From Ochrobactrum sp. Marseille-Q0166 (GTDB taxonomy: Bacteria; Pseudomonadota; Alphaproteobacteria; Rhizobiales; Rhizobiaceae), in NCBI RefSeq assembly GCF_014397025.1, contig NZ_JACJUO010000002.1, forward strand, positions 473,501-537,500: DNA of 64,000 bases, given 5' to 3'. Positions 43,408 to 52,234 of this stretch are shown here, in pieces (positions within the stretch are counted from its first letter, which is position 1; each line of letters begins with the position of its first letter). A program made the translations under genes and the position numbers. The notes under the pieces were generated by a model. It ran no database searches. It saw only the letters and a list, made by a program, of their open reading frames with translations, and was not told where the DNA came from.

Positions 43408-44633
43408 CCAATAGAGAGCAGCTCTCTTGAAAGCCTGTTCATACTCTCAGCGCCGCTTTCGGTTATCAGAAACTGTTCTTCGATCATCAGCGCGCCGAGC
43501 CCATTGGCATAAAACGGTGTTTCCAGCGCCAGCACCATATTCGGTTCAATCAACATTTCGTTGCTGCTTGAGATAAACGGCCACTCTTCAATACCAACGG
43601 CAGCACCCACCGAATGGCCAAAATGGCCGCGATAATATTCGCTGAAACCGCGCTCACGCATGACGCCAAGCATTGCTGCATGAACATCGCAGAACCGCGT
43701 ACCGGGCTTTAACAGCGCTTCGCCCACCGAAAAGCTTTCCTGCAGCACCTTGTAGATTTCGCTCGCAAGCGGATCAGGCTTGCCGCAAACATAGGTGCGC
43801 GCACCGTCCGACGAATAACCGTTAATGAGTGTACCGACATCAGCTTTCACAAGATCACCATCTTTGAGCTCAGCCTTCATGTCCTGAAGATCAGGGCCGG
43901 TCGAGATATAAGCCCAGTGCCCGGAAAGGACCTGGCCATTCCGGCTGGCTTCCTTTGTGGCGCCCTCAAGCCAGGCTGCCGAAAGCGCGTTCAGGCTGGA
44001 GCCACGTCGGGCGGTTTTCAACATATTTTCCAGCCCGCTTTCTGCATAACGGGCTGCATTGCGCAGATACTCGATTTCGCGGGCATTCTTGATGAGCCGC
44101 AGGCGCTTGACAAGAATGGATGCGTCCTGCCAATCGACCGATGGAAGCGCTTTTTGGAGAGCTGCAAAATCAGCCGCTGGCATGAACTCCAGATCAACAC
44201 CGATACGCGCTTTCGAAAGTCCACGCTCTGCCAGCAGATCGGCTAAAAGCCTGAAAGCTGCATCCTGATCAAATGTCTCGGCGCGCGGGCCGACATTGTT
44301 TGCCTGCCTGTAGGCCGCATTGATGTCTTCAATTGTTCTGGCATTTTTAACCGTCACCATATCGATCCAGATGCGATGGGTGCGGAAATCGATCCTGTCG
44401 CCAAGATGCGCTGCAGCAGCGTAGGCATGATCGCTGATGACGACGCCGAGTTTTGCCTTGTCATCGGCTGGCACCAGCGCAATTGCCGAACCCGCCCGCC
44501 CCCACATCGTTGCAACACCGGCTGTCACCCCGGTCGCATAACGGAAGTTTTCGGGCTGAAACAGCGTAAGCGCATCAAGCCCTGCTGCTCTCAAAAGAGA
44601 CTGGCTTCTGGCGCGATCAATCTGGCTCATCAT
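43404..44633 (-). CDS. M24-family metallopeptidase (Xaa-Pro aminopeptidase/creatinase fold)
   Basis: The 409-residue protein has a creatinase N-domain and a pita-bread catalytic domain. Metal ligands are visible in order: Asp in VKADVGTL, Asp in SSDGARTY, His in YRGHFGHSVG, Glu in LALETPFY and Glu in MIEEQFL. It probably cleaves Xaa-Pro di- or oligopeptides in the cytoplasm. It is divergent, across 303 bp without a gene, from a complete oligopeptide importer (44937-49962), suggesting import followed by hydrolysis. Its 3' end overlaps the HPP gene end by 4 bp, tail to tail. Confidence 0.9.
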   Translation of the reverse strand: MMSQIDRARSQSLLRAAGLDALTLFQPENFRYATGVTAGVATMWGRAGSAIALVPADDKAKLGVVISDHAYAAAAHLGDRIDFRTHRIWIDMVTVKNARTIEDINAAYRQANNVGPRAETFDQDAAFRLLADLLAERGLSKARIGVDLEFMPAADFAALQKALPSVDWQDASILVKRLRLIKNAREIEYLRNAARYAESGLENMLKTARRGSSLNALSAAWLEGATKEASRNGQVLSGHWAYISTGPDLQDMKAELKDGDLVKADVGTLINGYSSDGARTYVCGKPDPLASEIYKVLQESFSVGEALLKPGTRFCDVHAAMLGVMRERGFSEYYRGHFGHSVGAAVGIEEWPFISSSNEMLIEPNMVLALETPFYANGLGALMIEEQFLITESGAESMNRLSRELLSIG

Positions 44634-44936
44634 ATTCTCTCAATGAAATTTAGGATGCAATTTGGCCACTGGACCAATAGGGCACAATCCAGCATCACCA
44701 GTCTTTTGTTTGTGATCGTTTATATAAGACTTGCCCGCTTGATAACGCAATTTTTGCTGTTGGTGGGTATCAGCCCAGGGTGACGGATAAATTGCCCATC
44801 AATTTTATTTATTATAGAATAATCTTCTAAAGAATCCCCGTATGGCGCAGCTACACCGCTTATCGATGCTCTGACGGTCGCTGTATAACCTGTATCAACT
44901 GAGGGCCTTATGGCGACCTCGAAGCAGGAGAATAAA

Positions 44937-46463
44937 ATGAGCGGTTTGACCATTCGCAATCGCAAAATGAATTTGAGCAATTGGGGGCTGACGACGGCAC
45001 TGACCGTTGCGCTTGCATTCGGCTCGTTCGCTCAGGCAAATGCGCAGCAAAGCAACCCTGACGCTACCATCAATATCGGGTCGCTCTACGAGCCGCAGAA
45101 CCTCGATAATACCGCAGGCGCTGGTCAGGGCATCAACGAAGCTTTTAACGGCAACGTCTATGAAGCGCTGTTCCGCCTGGACGACAATGGCACTGTCGAG
45201 CCTGTTCTCTCGAAAGATTACACGGTCAGCGACGATGGTCTGACCTATACGTTCAAGCTTCAGCCCGGCGTAAAATTCCATTCAGGCGCGCCGCTGACCT
45301 CGAAGGACGTCAAGTTCTCCATCGAGCGTGTTGCAGCGCCTGAATCCAAAAGCTCGCGCAAAAGCAGCCTCAAGACCATTACAGGCATCGAAACGCCAGA
45401 TGATGAAACTGTCGTCGTCAAGCTTTCGTCCCGCTCGATTTCGTTGCCTTACAATCTCAGCTATGTCTGGGTTGTGAATGACGAAGCAAGCGATCTGCAA
45501 TCGAAGGAAGACGGCACCGGACCTTACGCGCTGGAAGACTGGCGTCGCGGTTCATCCCTCGCGATCAAGCGCTTTGACGATTACTGGGGTTCGAAGCCAA
45601 AGAACGAAGAGGTTGTTTTCCAGTATTTCACCGATGCAAGCGCGCTCAACAATGCACTTCTGACTGGCTCTGTAGACATCATCACATCGGTTCAGAGCCC
45701 GGATTCGCTGGCCCAGTTCAAGGACAATCCTGATTTTACCGTCAGTGAAGGCAAGTCCACGACCAAGCTGCTTCTCGCGTATAACGACCGTATTGCACCT
45801 TTCGACAATGTGAAAGTTCGTAAGGCGCTGGCGCGTGCCATCGACGACAAGAAGCTTCTGAACGCGGTTTGGGGCGACTATGGCACACTGATCGGCTCAT
45901 TCGTTCCGCCAACAGATCCCTGGTATGTCGATCTGACCGGCGTGGATGCCTATAATCCTGAAAGCGCCAAGGAGCTCTTGAAGGAAGCTGGCTATCCCGA
46001 TGGCTTCAGCTTCACCATCGATACACCGAACTATGATCCGCACCCGATTGCAGCGCAGTTCATCCAGAGCGAACTGGCCAAGATCGGCGTGAAGGTGAAC
46101 ATCAACATCATCACGGCCAATGAATGGTACACGAAGGTCTATAAGGCGCATGATTTCCAGGCAACCCTGCAGGAGCACGTGAACCACCGCGATATCGTGT
46201 TTTACGGCAATCCGGATTTCTATTGGGGTTATAACAACCCGAAGGTTGTGGATCTGATCAAGGAAGCCGAAGCAAGCTCCACCACCGATGAACAGACGGC
46301 CAAGCTGACCGAAGCCAACAAGATCATTGCAGAAGATGCAGCCAGCAACTGGTTTTATCTCTATCCGCAGATCGTAGTCTCAAAAAAGTCGGTGAGCGGC
46401 TATCCGGTCAATGGCCTGAATTCGCAGTTCTTTGCTTATGATATTACAAAGGCCGCTGAATAA
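44937..46463 (+). CDS. Oligopeptide-type ABC substrate-binding protein (family 5)
   Basis: The roughly 508-residue protein has a signal peptide ending AQANAQ. Blocks are IGSLYEPQNLDNTAGAGQG, VLSKDYTVSDDGLTYTFKLQPGVKFHSGAPLTSKDVKFSIERV, GTGPYALEDWRRGSSLAIKRFDDYWG and VRKALARAIDDKKLLNAVW. The ATG at 44937 has AGGAG just upstream and is preferred to an ATG at 44910. It is the first gene of a five-gene importer. A hairpin at 46503-46529 after its stop may raise its level relative to the permeases. Confidence 0.9.
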   Translation: MSGLTIRNRKMNLSNWGLTTALTVALAFGSFAQANAQQSNPDATINIGSLYEPQNLDNTAGAGQGINEAFNGNVYEALFRLDDNGTVEPVLSKDYTVSDDGLTYTFKLQPGVKFHSGAPLTSKDVKFSIERVAAPESKSSRKSSLKTITGIETPDDETVVVKLSSRSISLPYNLSYVWVVNDEASDLQSKEDGTGPYALEDWRRGSSLAIKRFDDYWGSKPKNEEVVFQYFTDASALNNALLTGSVDIITSVQSPDSLAQFKDNPDFTVSEGKSTTKLLLAYNDRIAPFDNVKVRKALARAIDDKKLLNAVWGDYGTLIGSFVPPTDPWYVDLTGVDAYNPESAKELLKEAGYPDGFSFTIDTPNYDPHPIAAQFIQSELAKIGVKVNINIITANEWYTKVYKAHDFQATLQEHVNHRDIVFYGNPDFYWGYNNPKVVDLIKEAEASSTTDEQTAKLTEANKIIAEDAASNWFYLYPQIVVSKKSVSGYPVNGLNSQFFAYDITKAAE

Positions 46464-46502
46464 TCTGCTGTCCATAATCGAGAACTGATACTCGACACGA
46501 AG

Positions 46503-46529
46503 CGCCGCCTGAATTATTTTCCGGCGGCG
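46503..46529 (+). promoter_or_regulatory. Intercistronic hairpin after the binding-protein gene
   Basis: CGCCGCC / GGCGGCG form a 7-bp stem with a 13-base loop in the 121-bp gap between the binding-protein stop and the first permease codon. Such structures commonly protect the upstream mRNA and reduce downstream expression in ABC importer operons. Confidence 0.45.
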
Positions 46530-46584
46530 TTATCGCATTCTGAGTGGCCCAAAACTGCTCCCTCATGCCCGAGAGGTATTCGCC

Positions 46585-47550
46585 ATTCTTGCCTATATTC
46601 TGCGCCGTTCGGCCATTCTGATCCTGTCGGTATTCGTTGCAGCTATCATTCTGTTTTTGCTGCTGCGCCTTTTGCCGGGTGATCCGGCAAATGCGCTGGT
46701 CTCGGTTGGTGCGGACGCCGCGCAGATTGAAGCTGCGCGCAAACAGGTCGGGTCCGACCTCCCGCTTTATCAACAATTCACACAGTTCATCGGCTCGCTT
46801 ATGCGCTTTGATCTCGGCAATTCCTTTGTCAGCGGCGCACCTGTTTTGACTGAAATCGGCAAACGCCTGATCGTAACGCTGCCACTGACACTGATGGCAT
46901 TTGTGCTCGCAATCATCATCGCCGTGCCGTTCGGCATCCTGTCGGTCGTGCGTCAGAAAAGCTGGTATGGCTCGATCATTTCAGTGATTTCACAGTTGGG
47001 CATTGCGGTGCCGGTTTTCTGGATCGGCATTCTGCTGGTCTGGGTGTTCGCGGTGAAACTGCGCATGTTTCCATCGGGCGGTTTTCCATCGCGTGGATGG
47101 CAATCCGCACCTGCTGCATTTCAGTCGCTGACATTGCCAGTCATCACCATTGCCATAGTCATGTCGGCATCGCTGATCCGCTATGTTCGTTCGGCAACGC
47201 AGGATGTATTGGGCAGTGACTATCTGCGCACGGCACGCGCGCTGGGTTCTACGTTCTCACAAGCGCTGATCCGCCATGGCATCCGAAACGGTGCGGTTCC
47301 TGTGATTTCGATCCTTGGTATCGAACTCGCCTCAACGTTTCTCGGTGCTGTGGTTGTGGAACGCGTTTTCTCGCTCCCCGGCCTCGGCTCCATGCTGCTT
47401 TTGGGCATTGAGCAGCGCGATTATCCCAATGTACAAGGTGTCTTGTTCGTCTCGACGCTTCTGGTTCTTCTGGTGGGCTTCGCCGCCGACCTCGCGCAGC
47501 GGCTGATCGATCCGCGATTGCGCAGCCGCTCTGCGGGAGGCCGCACATGA
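46585..47550 (+). CDS. Oligopeptide-type ABC permease (DppB-like), apparent ATT start
   Basis: Homologous sequence begins at 46585 (ILAYILRRSAILILSVFVAAIILFLLLRLLPGDPAN), covering a normal first transmembrane helix. Between the in-frame stop at 46510-46512 and 46657 there is no ATG, GTG or TTG in this frame. The ATT at 46585 lies 8 bases after GAGAGG, a good ribosome site. A TTG at 46657 exists but would delete TM1 and has no ribosome site. The 321-residue product otherwise carries the full family: FPSRGWQSAPAAFQSLTLPVITIA, YLRTARALGSTFSQALIRHGIRNGAVPVISIL and DLAQRLIDPRLR. Either a rare ATT start or a mutated start codon. Confidence 0.85.
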   Translation: MLAYILRRSAILILSVFVAAIILFLLLRLLPGDPANALVSVGADAAQIEAARKQVGSDLPLYQQFTQFIGSLMRFDLGNSFVSGAPVLTEIGKRLIVTLPLTLMAFVLAIIIAVPFGILSVVRQKSWYGSIISVISQLGIAVPVFWIGILLVWVFAVKLRMFPSGGFPSRGWQSAPAAFQSLTLPVITIAIVMSASLIRYVRSATQDVLGSDYLRTARALGSTFSQALIRHGIRNGAVPVISILGIELASTFLGAVVVERVFSLPGLGSMLLLGIEQRDYPNVQGVLFVSTLLVLLVGFAADLAQRLIDPRLRSRSAGGRT

Positions 47551-48392
47551 GCAGCATCACCACATCTTCGCAAGGTTTACGATTGCCATGGCCGCTCGTG
47601 GCCGGCGGTATTCTTGTTGGCATTCATGTCATTGTTGCGGTGCTTACCCTGTTCTGGACGCCTTATGGGGTTGGCGACATGGTTGGCGGACGGCTTGAAG
47701 CGCCGTCATGGGAGCATTGGGCAGGCACCGACCGGCTGGGTCGCGATCTCATGACACAGATCATGGTCGGCTCACGCATTGCGCTCGTTGTCGGGCTTGG
47801 GGCGGTCACCATCAGCGCAGTAATTGGCGTTACCATTGGCGTTCTGGCCGCTTTTGCGACGCAGACGCTCGACGACATACTGGCTGCGACGCTCGATATT
47901 CTGATTGCTTTCCCGACATTGCTGCTTGCAATGCTGATCGTCGCTTCAAGCGATGGCGCAAGCCTTTCGACGGCCATTCTCGCAATTGGTATTGCTGGTG
48001 CAGCAATTGTCGCGCGGTTGACCCGCATTCTCGCCAAACGTGTTCTGGCGATGGATTATGTCACAGCATCGCGCATTTCCGGCACTTCTTGGCTCGGCGT
48101 CGTCCGCCTGCATGTGCTGCCGAACATCTGGCCAACACTTATCGTCAATTTTGCACTTCTGTTCGGACTGGCGGTTATTGCTGAAGCCTCACTCTCTTAT
48201 CTCGGGCTTGGTGCTCCGCCACCCAATGCATCCTGGGGGCGACTGCTGCAGGAAGCGCAGGCTTCGGTTTATACAGCTCCCTTCGGTGCAATCGCACCGG
48301 GTCTTGCACTCGTTTCGCTCGTCATCGGGCTTAATCTTTTTGCAGATGGCTTGCGCGATGTGGCTGACCCAACGCGGAGGAGGCAACGATGA
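47547..48392 (+). CDS. Oligopeptide-type ABC permease (DppC-like)
   Basis: The 281-residue protein overlaps the previous stop by ATGA. DppC signature EHWAGTDRLGRDLMTQIMVGSRIALVVG lies at about 55-82 and the EAA loop YVTASRISGTSWLGVVRLHVLPNIWPTLIV at about 172-200. The C-terminal GLNLFADGLRDVADPTRR is typical. It forms the second half of the channel and overlaps the next ATPase gene by 4 bp. Confidence 0.92.
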   Translation: MSSITTSSQGLRLPWPLVAGGILVGIHVIVAVLTLFWTPYGVGDMVGGRLEAPSWEHWAGTDRLGRDLMTQIMVGSRIALVVGLGAVTISAVIGVTIGVLAAFATQTLDDILAATLDILIAFPTLLLAMLIVASSDGASLSTAILAIGIAGAAIVARLTRILAKRVLAMDYVTASRISGTSWLGVVRLHVLPNIWPTLIVNFALLFGLAVIAEASLSYLGLGAPPPNASWGRLLQEAQASVYTAPFGAIAPGLALVSLVIGLNLFADGLRDVADPTRRRQR

Positions 48393-49198
48393 GCCCATTG
48401 CTGAACGTTGAAAATCTCGCAATCGAAACAGCAGGCCGCGTTCTTGTTTCCGGCTTGTCTTTTTCGGTTGGGCAGGGCGAACGCGTCGGCCTGATCGGTG
48501 AATCCGGCTCCGGCAAATCACTGACCGCATTGGCTGTCATGGGACTGCTTGCTGACGGAATGAAAGCAAGCGGTTCGATCACGCTCGACGGCCACCAGAT
48601 TATCGGTGCGCGTGATCATACGCTTGTTCCGCTGCGTGGACGAAGCGTCGCCGCCGTCTTTCAGGAACCGATGACCGCGCTCGATCCGCTGATGCGCATT
48701 GGCAAACAGGTTGCAGAAGTGGTGAAGCGCCGCGCATCGCGCGATGGCCGCAAGCTTGGCAAAGCGGAACTTGAACGCGAGGTTATTGGGCTTCTGAATC
48801 GCGTTTCCCTGCCGGAACCGGTACGGATTGCCCGCTCATGGCCGCATGAGATTTCGGGCGGTCAGCGCCAGCGTGCAGCGATTGCCATGGCTCTTGCGTG
48901 TCGGCCAAAACTGCTGATCGCTGACGAGCCGACAACCGCGCTCGATGTGACGACACAGGCGGAGATCCTCAAACTTCTTGAGCAACTTGTTCGCGATGAC
49001 GGCATGGGGCTTTTGTTCATCAGTCATGACCTGCCGGTCGTTGCAGGCATTGCCGAACGGGCGCTGGTGCTCAGGCACGGCAATTTGATCGAGCAGGGAC
49101 CAGTGTCCACGCTTTTTGCCAATCCCGTTGCGGATTACACCAAGGGACTGGTTGCTGCCGCGCGTGCCTTCGATGCTGCATTGGAGGTGGCGCGATGA
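48389..49198 (+). CDS. Oligopeptide-type ABC ATPase (DppD-like)
   Basis: The 269-residue ATPase has Walker [14 protein letters not shown] (about 37-49), signature [16 protein letters not shown] and Walker [17 protein letters not shown]. The end ([18 protein letters not shown]) is that of DppD/OppD with a short tail and no Cys-rich extension. Both neighbours overlap it by 4 bp, indicating one coupled operon. Confidence 0.92.
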   Translation: MSPLLNVENLAIETAGRVLVSGLSFSVGQGERVGLIGESGSGKSLTALAVMGLLADGMKASGSITLDGHQIIGARDHTLVPLRGRSVAAVFQEPMTALDPLMRIGKQVAEVVKRRASRDGRKLGKAELEREVIGLLNRVSLPEPVRIARSWPHEISGGQRQRAAIAMALACRPKLLIADEPTTALDVTTQAEILKLLEQLVRDDGMGLLFISHDLPVVAGIAERALVLRHGNLIEQGPVSTLFANPVADYTKGLVAAARAFDAALEVAR

Positions 49199-49962
49199 GC
49201 CTCATTGATCTTTCCAACGTATCTTTTGCCTATAGTGCTGGCAAAACCGTGCTGCATGGCATCGATCTCACGCTTGAGAGCGGCAGCAATCTTGGCATTG
49301 TAGGTGAATCCGGCTCCGGCAAGACAACCATGCTCAAACTGCTGCTGGGATTGCAGGTTGCAACGTCCGGCGATGTTAATTTTCGCGGCCAGAAGCTCAA
49401 CATCAAAGACCGCAAATTCATGCGTGGCTTTCGCCGTTCTGTTCAAGCGGTTTTCCAGGATCCTTATTCCTCGCTCGATCCGCGCCAGCGCGTGTTCAAC
49501 ATTATTGCTGAACCGCTGCGCTCGCTGAAAATCGAGACAGACATTACAAAGGCCGTCGCTCAGGCACTGGCTGCGGTCGATCTGCCAGAAGATGCAGCAA
49601 CACGTTATCCGCATGAGTTTTCCGGCGGTCAGCGTCAGCGCATTGCAATTGCGCGTGCGATTGTCGCCAATCCTGATCTGATTATCGCCGATGAAGTCGT
49701 CAGTGCGCTCGATCTTACCACGCGTGCGCGTATCATTGATCTCATGCGGACTTTGTCTGAACGCACGACTTTCGTGGTCGTTTCGCACGATATCGCACTT
49801 GTGGCTTTGCTTTGCGAAAGACTGATCGTGCTTGAGAAAGGCAGGATCGTTGAACAGGGCGATACACGCGATATTCTTGCCAATCCGCAACACGCCTATA
49901 CGCAAAAACTGCTGACAAGCTTGCCGCGAATGCCCAGAGACGATGCTTCTAAAAGCGTTTAG
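49195..49962 (+). CDS. Oligopeptide-type ABC ATPase (DppF-like)
   Basis: The 255-residue ATPase has Walker A GESGSGKTTMLKL, Q-loop AVFQDPYSSLDPRQRV, signature EFSGGQRQRIAIARAI and Walker B LIIADEVVSALDLTTR. It has DEVVSALD where DEPVSALD is usual (Pro to Val after the Walker B Glu), a tolerated variation. It closes the importer operon; a RIME-like repeat follows. Confidence 0.92.
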   Translation: MSLIDLSNVSFAYSAGKTVLHGIDLTLESGSNLGIVGESGSGKTTMLKLLLGLQVATSGDVNFRGQKLNIKDRKFMRGFRRSVQAVFQDPYSSLDPRQRVFNIIAEPLRSLKIETDITKAVAQALAAVDLPEDAATRYPHEFSGGQRQRIAIARAIVANPDLIIADEVVSALDLTTRARIIDLMRTLSERTTFVVVSHDIALVALLCERLIVLEKGRIVEQGDTRDILANPQHAYTQKLLTSLPRMPRDDASKSV

Positions 49963-50002
49963 AGGGCTAATCTGATCGAGGAATATCGAAACTCGCTCTA
50001 AT
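49961..50002. repeat. RIME-like repeat fragment
   Basis: AGAGGGCTAATCTGATCGAGG ends in CGAAACTCGCTCTAAT, resembling the second half of the repeat at 26951 and the short palindromes at 53160 and 56243. It lies at the end of the oligopeptide operon. Confidence 0.45.
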
Positions 50003-50126
50003 CACTCGCAAATTCGCACTTACTTCTTCCGTTTTGGAAGAAGTAAGCTTCTCGCTGATGGACTAATCAATGCGCGGGCTTTTTGGCATGTTGCCCCTCA
50101 ACTTCTCCTTTTGAATTGAGGCTATC

Positions 50127-50525
50127 GTGATCGACAACCGTACCGCTCCCTATGCAATCTTGCTGCTGCGTCTCGCACTCGGCATCCTGTTTCTCGCCCA
50201 CGCCGGATTGAAGATTTTCGTCTTCACCCCTGCAGGCACGGCCGCCTTCTTCGGATCGCTCGGCCTTCCTGGCTGGTTTGCCTATGTCACCATTCTCTGG
50301 GAACTGGTTGGCGCAGTTGCACTCATCCTTGGCATTTTCCCGCGTATTGCCGCCGTGGCTCTTATCCCGATCCTTCTCGGCGCTATCTATACCGTTCACG
50401 GTGCGGCAGGCTTCTTCTTCACCAATCCAAATGGCGGCTGGGAATTCCTGGCACTCTGGATTGCGGGCCTTGCAGCCGTAGCACTCGGCGGAAATGGCGC
50501 ATACGCTCTTAAGCCGGGTAAATAA
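50127..50525 (+). CDS. DoxX-family membrane protein
   Basis: This 132-residue protein has four hydrophobic segments and the DoxX pattern: LLRLALGILFLAHAGLKIF, FFGSLGLPGWFAYVTILWELVGAVALILG and ending in a conserved glycine-rich helix. DoxX proteins are small quinone- or thiosulfate-associated membrane proteins involved in redox homeostasis in several bacteria. The start is GTG 50127. It is followed, after a strong hairpin, by a glutathionyl-hydroquinone reductase, which fits a redox role. Confidence 0.87.
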   Translation: MIDNRTAPYAILLLRLALGILFLAHAGLKIFVFTPAGTAAFFGSLGLPGWFAYVTILWELVGAVALILGIFPRIAAVALIPILLGAIYTVHGAAGFFFTNPNGGWEFLALWIAGLAAVALGGNGAYALKPGK

Positions 50526-50531
50526 TACGAA

Positions 50532-50558
50532 GGATCACGGGGCTATGCCCCGTGATCC
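50532..50558 (+). terminator. Strong intergenic hairpin after doxX
   Basis: GGATCACGGGGC / GCCCCGTGATCC is a perfect 12-bp stem with a 3-base TAT loop. It lacks a T-run, so it may end the doxX transcript only partly. It sits 26 bases before the next start codon. Confidence 0.5.
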
Positions 50559-50584
50559 CAGATAAGCTTTCAGGGACAGATACC

Positions 50585-51553
50585 ATGCTGGTAGACGGAA
50601 AATGGACAGAAGACTGGCAACCAGTGCAGGCCAAAGATGCAAAAGGCGGCTTCGTGCGCCAAATTTCCGGCTTCCGCAACTGGATCACGCCCGATGGACA
50701 GGCGGGCCCGACCGGCGACGCCGGTTTCAAGGCGGAGGCAGGCCGTTACCATCTTTATGTCGCCTATATCTGTCCCTGGGCTTCACGCACATTGATCGGC
50801 CGCAAGCTCAAGGGACTGGAAGATGTCATTTCCGTTTCCGTTGTTGAGCCTGCGCTGACCGATCAGGGCTGGCGTTTCGGTGACTATCCCGGTTCTGACC
50901 GTGACAGCCTGAACAATGCCACCTATATGCACGAAATCTATACCAAGGCGGATCCGCATTATACCGGCCGCGCGACGGTTCCAGTGCTGTGGGACAAGCA
51001 GAAGAATACCATCGTCAACAATGAGTCCGCAGATATTCTGCGTATGTTCAATTCTGGCTTTGGCGATCTGGCGCGCAACACAATCGACCTTTATCCGGAA
51101 TCTCTGCGCACAGATATTGATGCTTTGAACGAATATATCTATCCGCGTCTTAACAACGGTGTTTATCGTGCTGGCTTTGCCACCACGCAAATCGCTTATG
51201 ACGAAGCCTTCCGCGATGTCTTCGCAACGCTCAATGAGCTGGAAGCAAAGCTTGAGGGCAAAGGTCCTTTCCTGTTCGGCGATCAATTGACGGAAGCCGA
51301 TATTCGGCTTTTCGTAACGCTGGTACGTTTTGATGCAGCCTATTTCAGCCTGTTCAAGTGCAACCTGCGCCGCCTGACTGACTATCCGACACTGCAAGCA
51401 TGGCTGATGCGCGTTCTGGAAGTTCCCGGCATCCGCGAGACCGTCAATATCGACCATATAAAGCGTGGCTACTATTCCATCAAGACACTGAACCCAACCG
51501 GTATCGTGCCTGTTGGGCCGGATCTTCCTGGCCTCGCTCCTGTCGAAATCTGA
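50585..51553 (+). CDS. Glutathionyl-hydroquinone reductase (Xi-class GST, YqjG-like)
   Basis: The 322-residue protein starts at ATG 50585 (MLVDGKWTEDWQP). The nucleophile is Cys63 in the CPWA motif (YICPWASRTLIG), the defining feature of Xi-class transferases (E. coli YqjG, Sphingobium PcpF). The family blocks RATVPVLWDKQKNTIVNNESADILRM and YKAGFATTQIAYDEA-like RAGFATTQIAYDEAFRDVF are present. It reduces glutathionyl-hydroquinones with glutathione, protecting quinone pools. An esterase gene follows after 11 bp. Confidence 0.93.
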   Translation: MLVDGKWTEDWQPVQAKDAKGGFVRQISGFRNWITPDGQAGPTGDAGFKAEAGRYHLYVAYICPWASRTLIGRKLKGLEDVISVSVVEPALTDQGWRFGDYPGSDRDSLNNATYMHEIYTKADPHYTGRATVPVLWDKQKNTIVNNESADILRMFNSGFGDLARNTIDLYPESLRTDIDALNEYIYPRLNNGVYRAGFATTQIAYDEAFRDVFATLNELEAKLEGKGPFLFGDQLTEADIRLFVTLVRFDAAYFSLFKCNLRRLTDYPTLQAWLMRVLEVPGIRETVNIDHIKRGYYSIKTLNPTGIVPVGPDLPGLAPVEI

Positions 51554-51564
51554 GGGTGAACGTC

Positions 51565-52173
51565 ATGGATTCACTGATAATCTTTCTGCATGGTGTCGGA
51601 AGCCGAGGTGACGATCTGGCTCCACTGGGCGAATACTGGTCACAGGCATTGCCCGCTACGGTCTTCGCCGCTCCAGATGCTCCTTTTCCGTTTGATCAGG
51701 GCGGTTCGGGTCGGCAATGGTTCAGTATCAGCGGCGTAACGCCGGAAAATCGCGCGCAACGGATTGTGGATGCACGTCAGGCTTTTGACAAAACCTTGCA
51801 GACGATCATGACAGCGAAGGGCTTTTCCGATAAGCCGCACCGTGTGGCACTGGTAGGCTTTTCCCAAGGCGCGATTATGTCTCTTGATGCGCTGGTCACA
51901 GGCAGATGGTCGTTGGGTGCCGTTGTCGCTTTTTCCGGCAGGCTGGCATCGCCGAAGCCCTTTACCCCCTCGCTTTCTACCCCAGCCCTGCTCGTGCATG
52001 GTTTAAGTGATCCGGTTATTGCACCAAGTGAATCCCAAAAGGCGCATCAACAGCTAAGTGAAATCGGTGTAAGTTCGACCTGCCATATTCTACCGGGCGT
52101 TGGTCATACGATTTCTGCCGAAGGAGCTGCTCTCGCTGTCAACTTTCTGAGGCAAACTCTGCATCTTGGATAA
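51565..52173 (+). CDS. Phospholipase/carboxylesterase-family alpha/beta hydrolase
   Basis: The 202-residue hydrolase starts at ATG 51565 (MDSLIIFLHGVGSRGDDL). The nucleophile elbow GFSQGA lies near residue 98; the acid is probably Asp in HGLSDPVI and the His is in GVGHTI near the end. HGVGS.GDDL after the second strand forms the oxyanion hole. The family (Abhydrolase_2) hydrolyses short-chain esters or lysophospholipids; the actual substrate is unknown. It is cotranscribed with the glutathionyl-hydroquinone reductase. Confidence 0.9.
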   Translation: MDSLIIFLHGVGSRGDDLAPLGEYWSQALPATVFAAPDAPFPFDQGGSGRQWFSISGVTPENRAQRIVDARQAFDKTLQTIMTAKGFSDKPHRVALVGFSQGAIMSLDALVTGRWSLGAVVAFSGRLASPKPFTPSLSTPALLVHGLSDPVIAPSESQKAHQQLSEIGVSSTCHILPGVGHTISAEGAALAVNFLRQTLHLG

Positions 52174-52234
52174 TTTCCAAATTCAGTTATTTTCTTGTCT
52201 AACGACAAAGATAATAGCTGAACTGGAAACAATT

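Noticed and set aside
49135..49905. 256-residue minus-strand open frame opposite the DppF-like ATPase
   Set aside because: It is antisense to a certain ATPase gene and has no domain signature.
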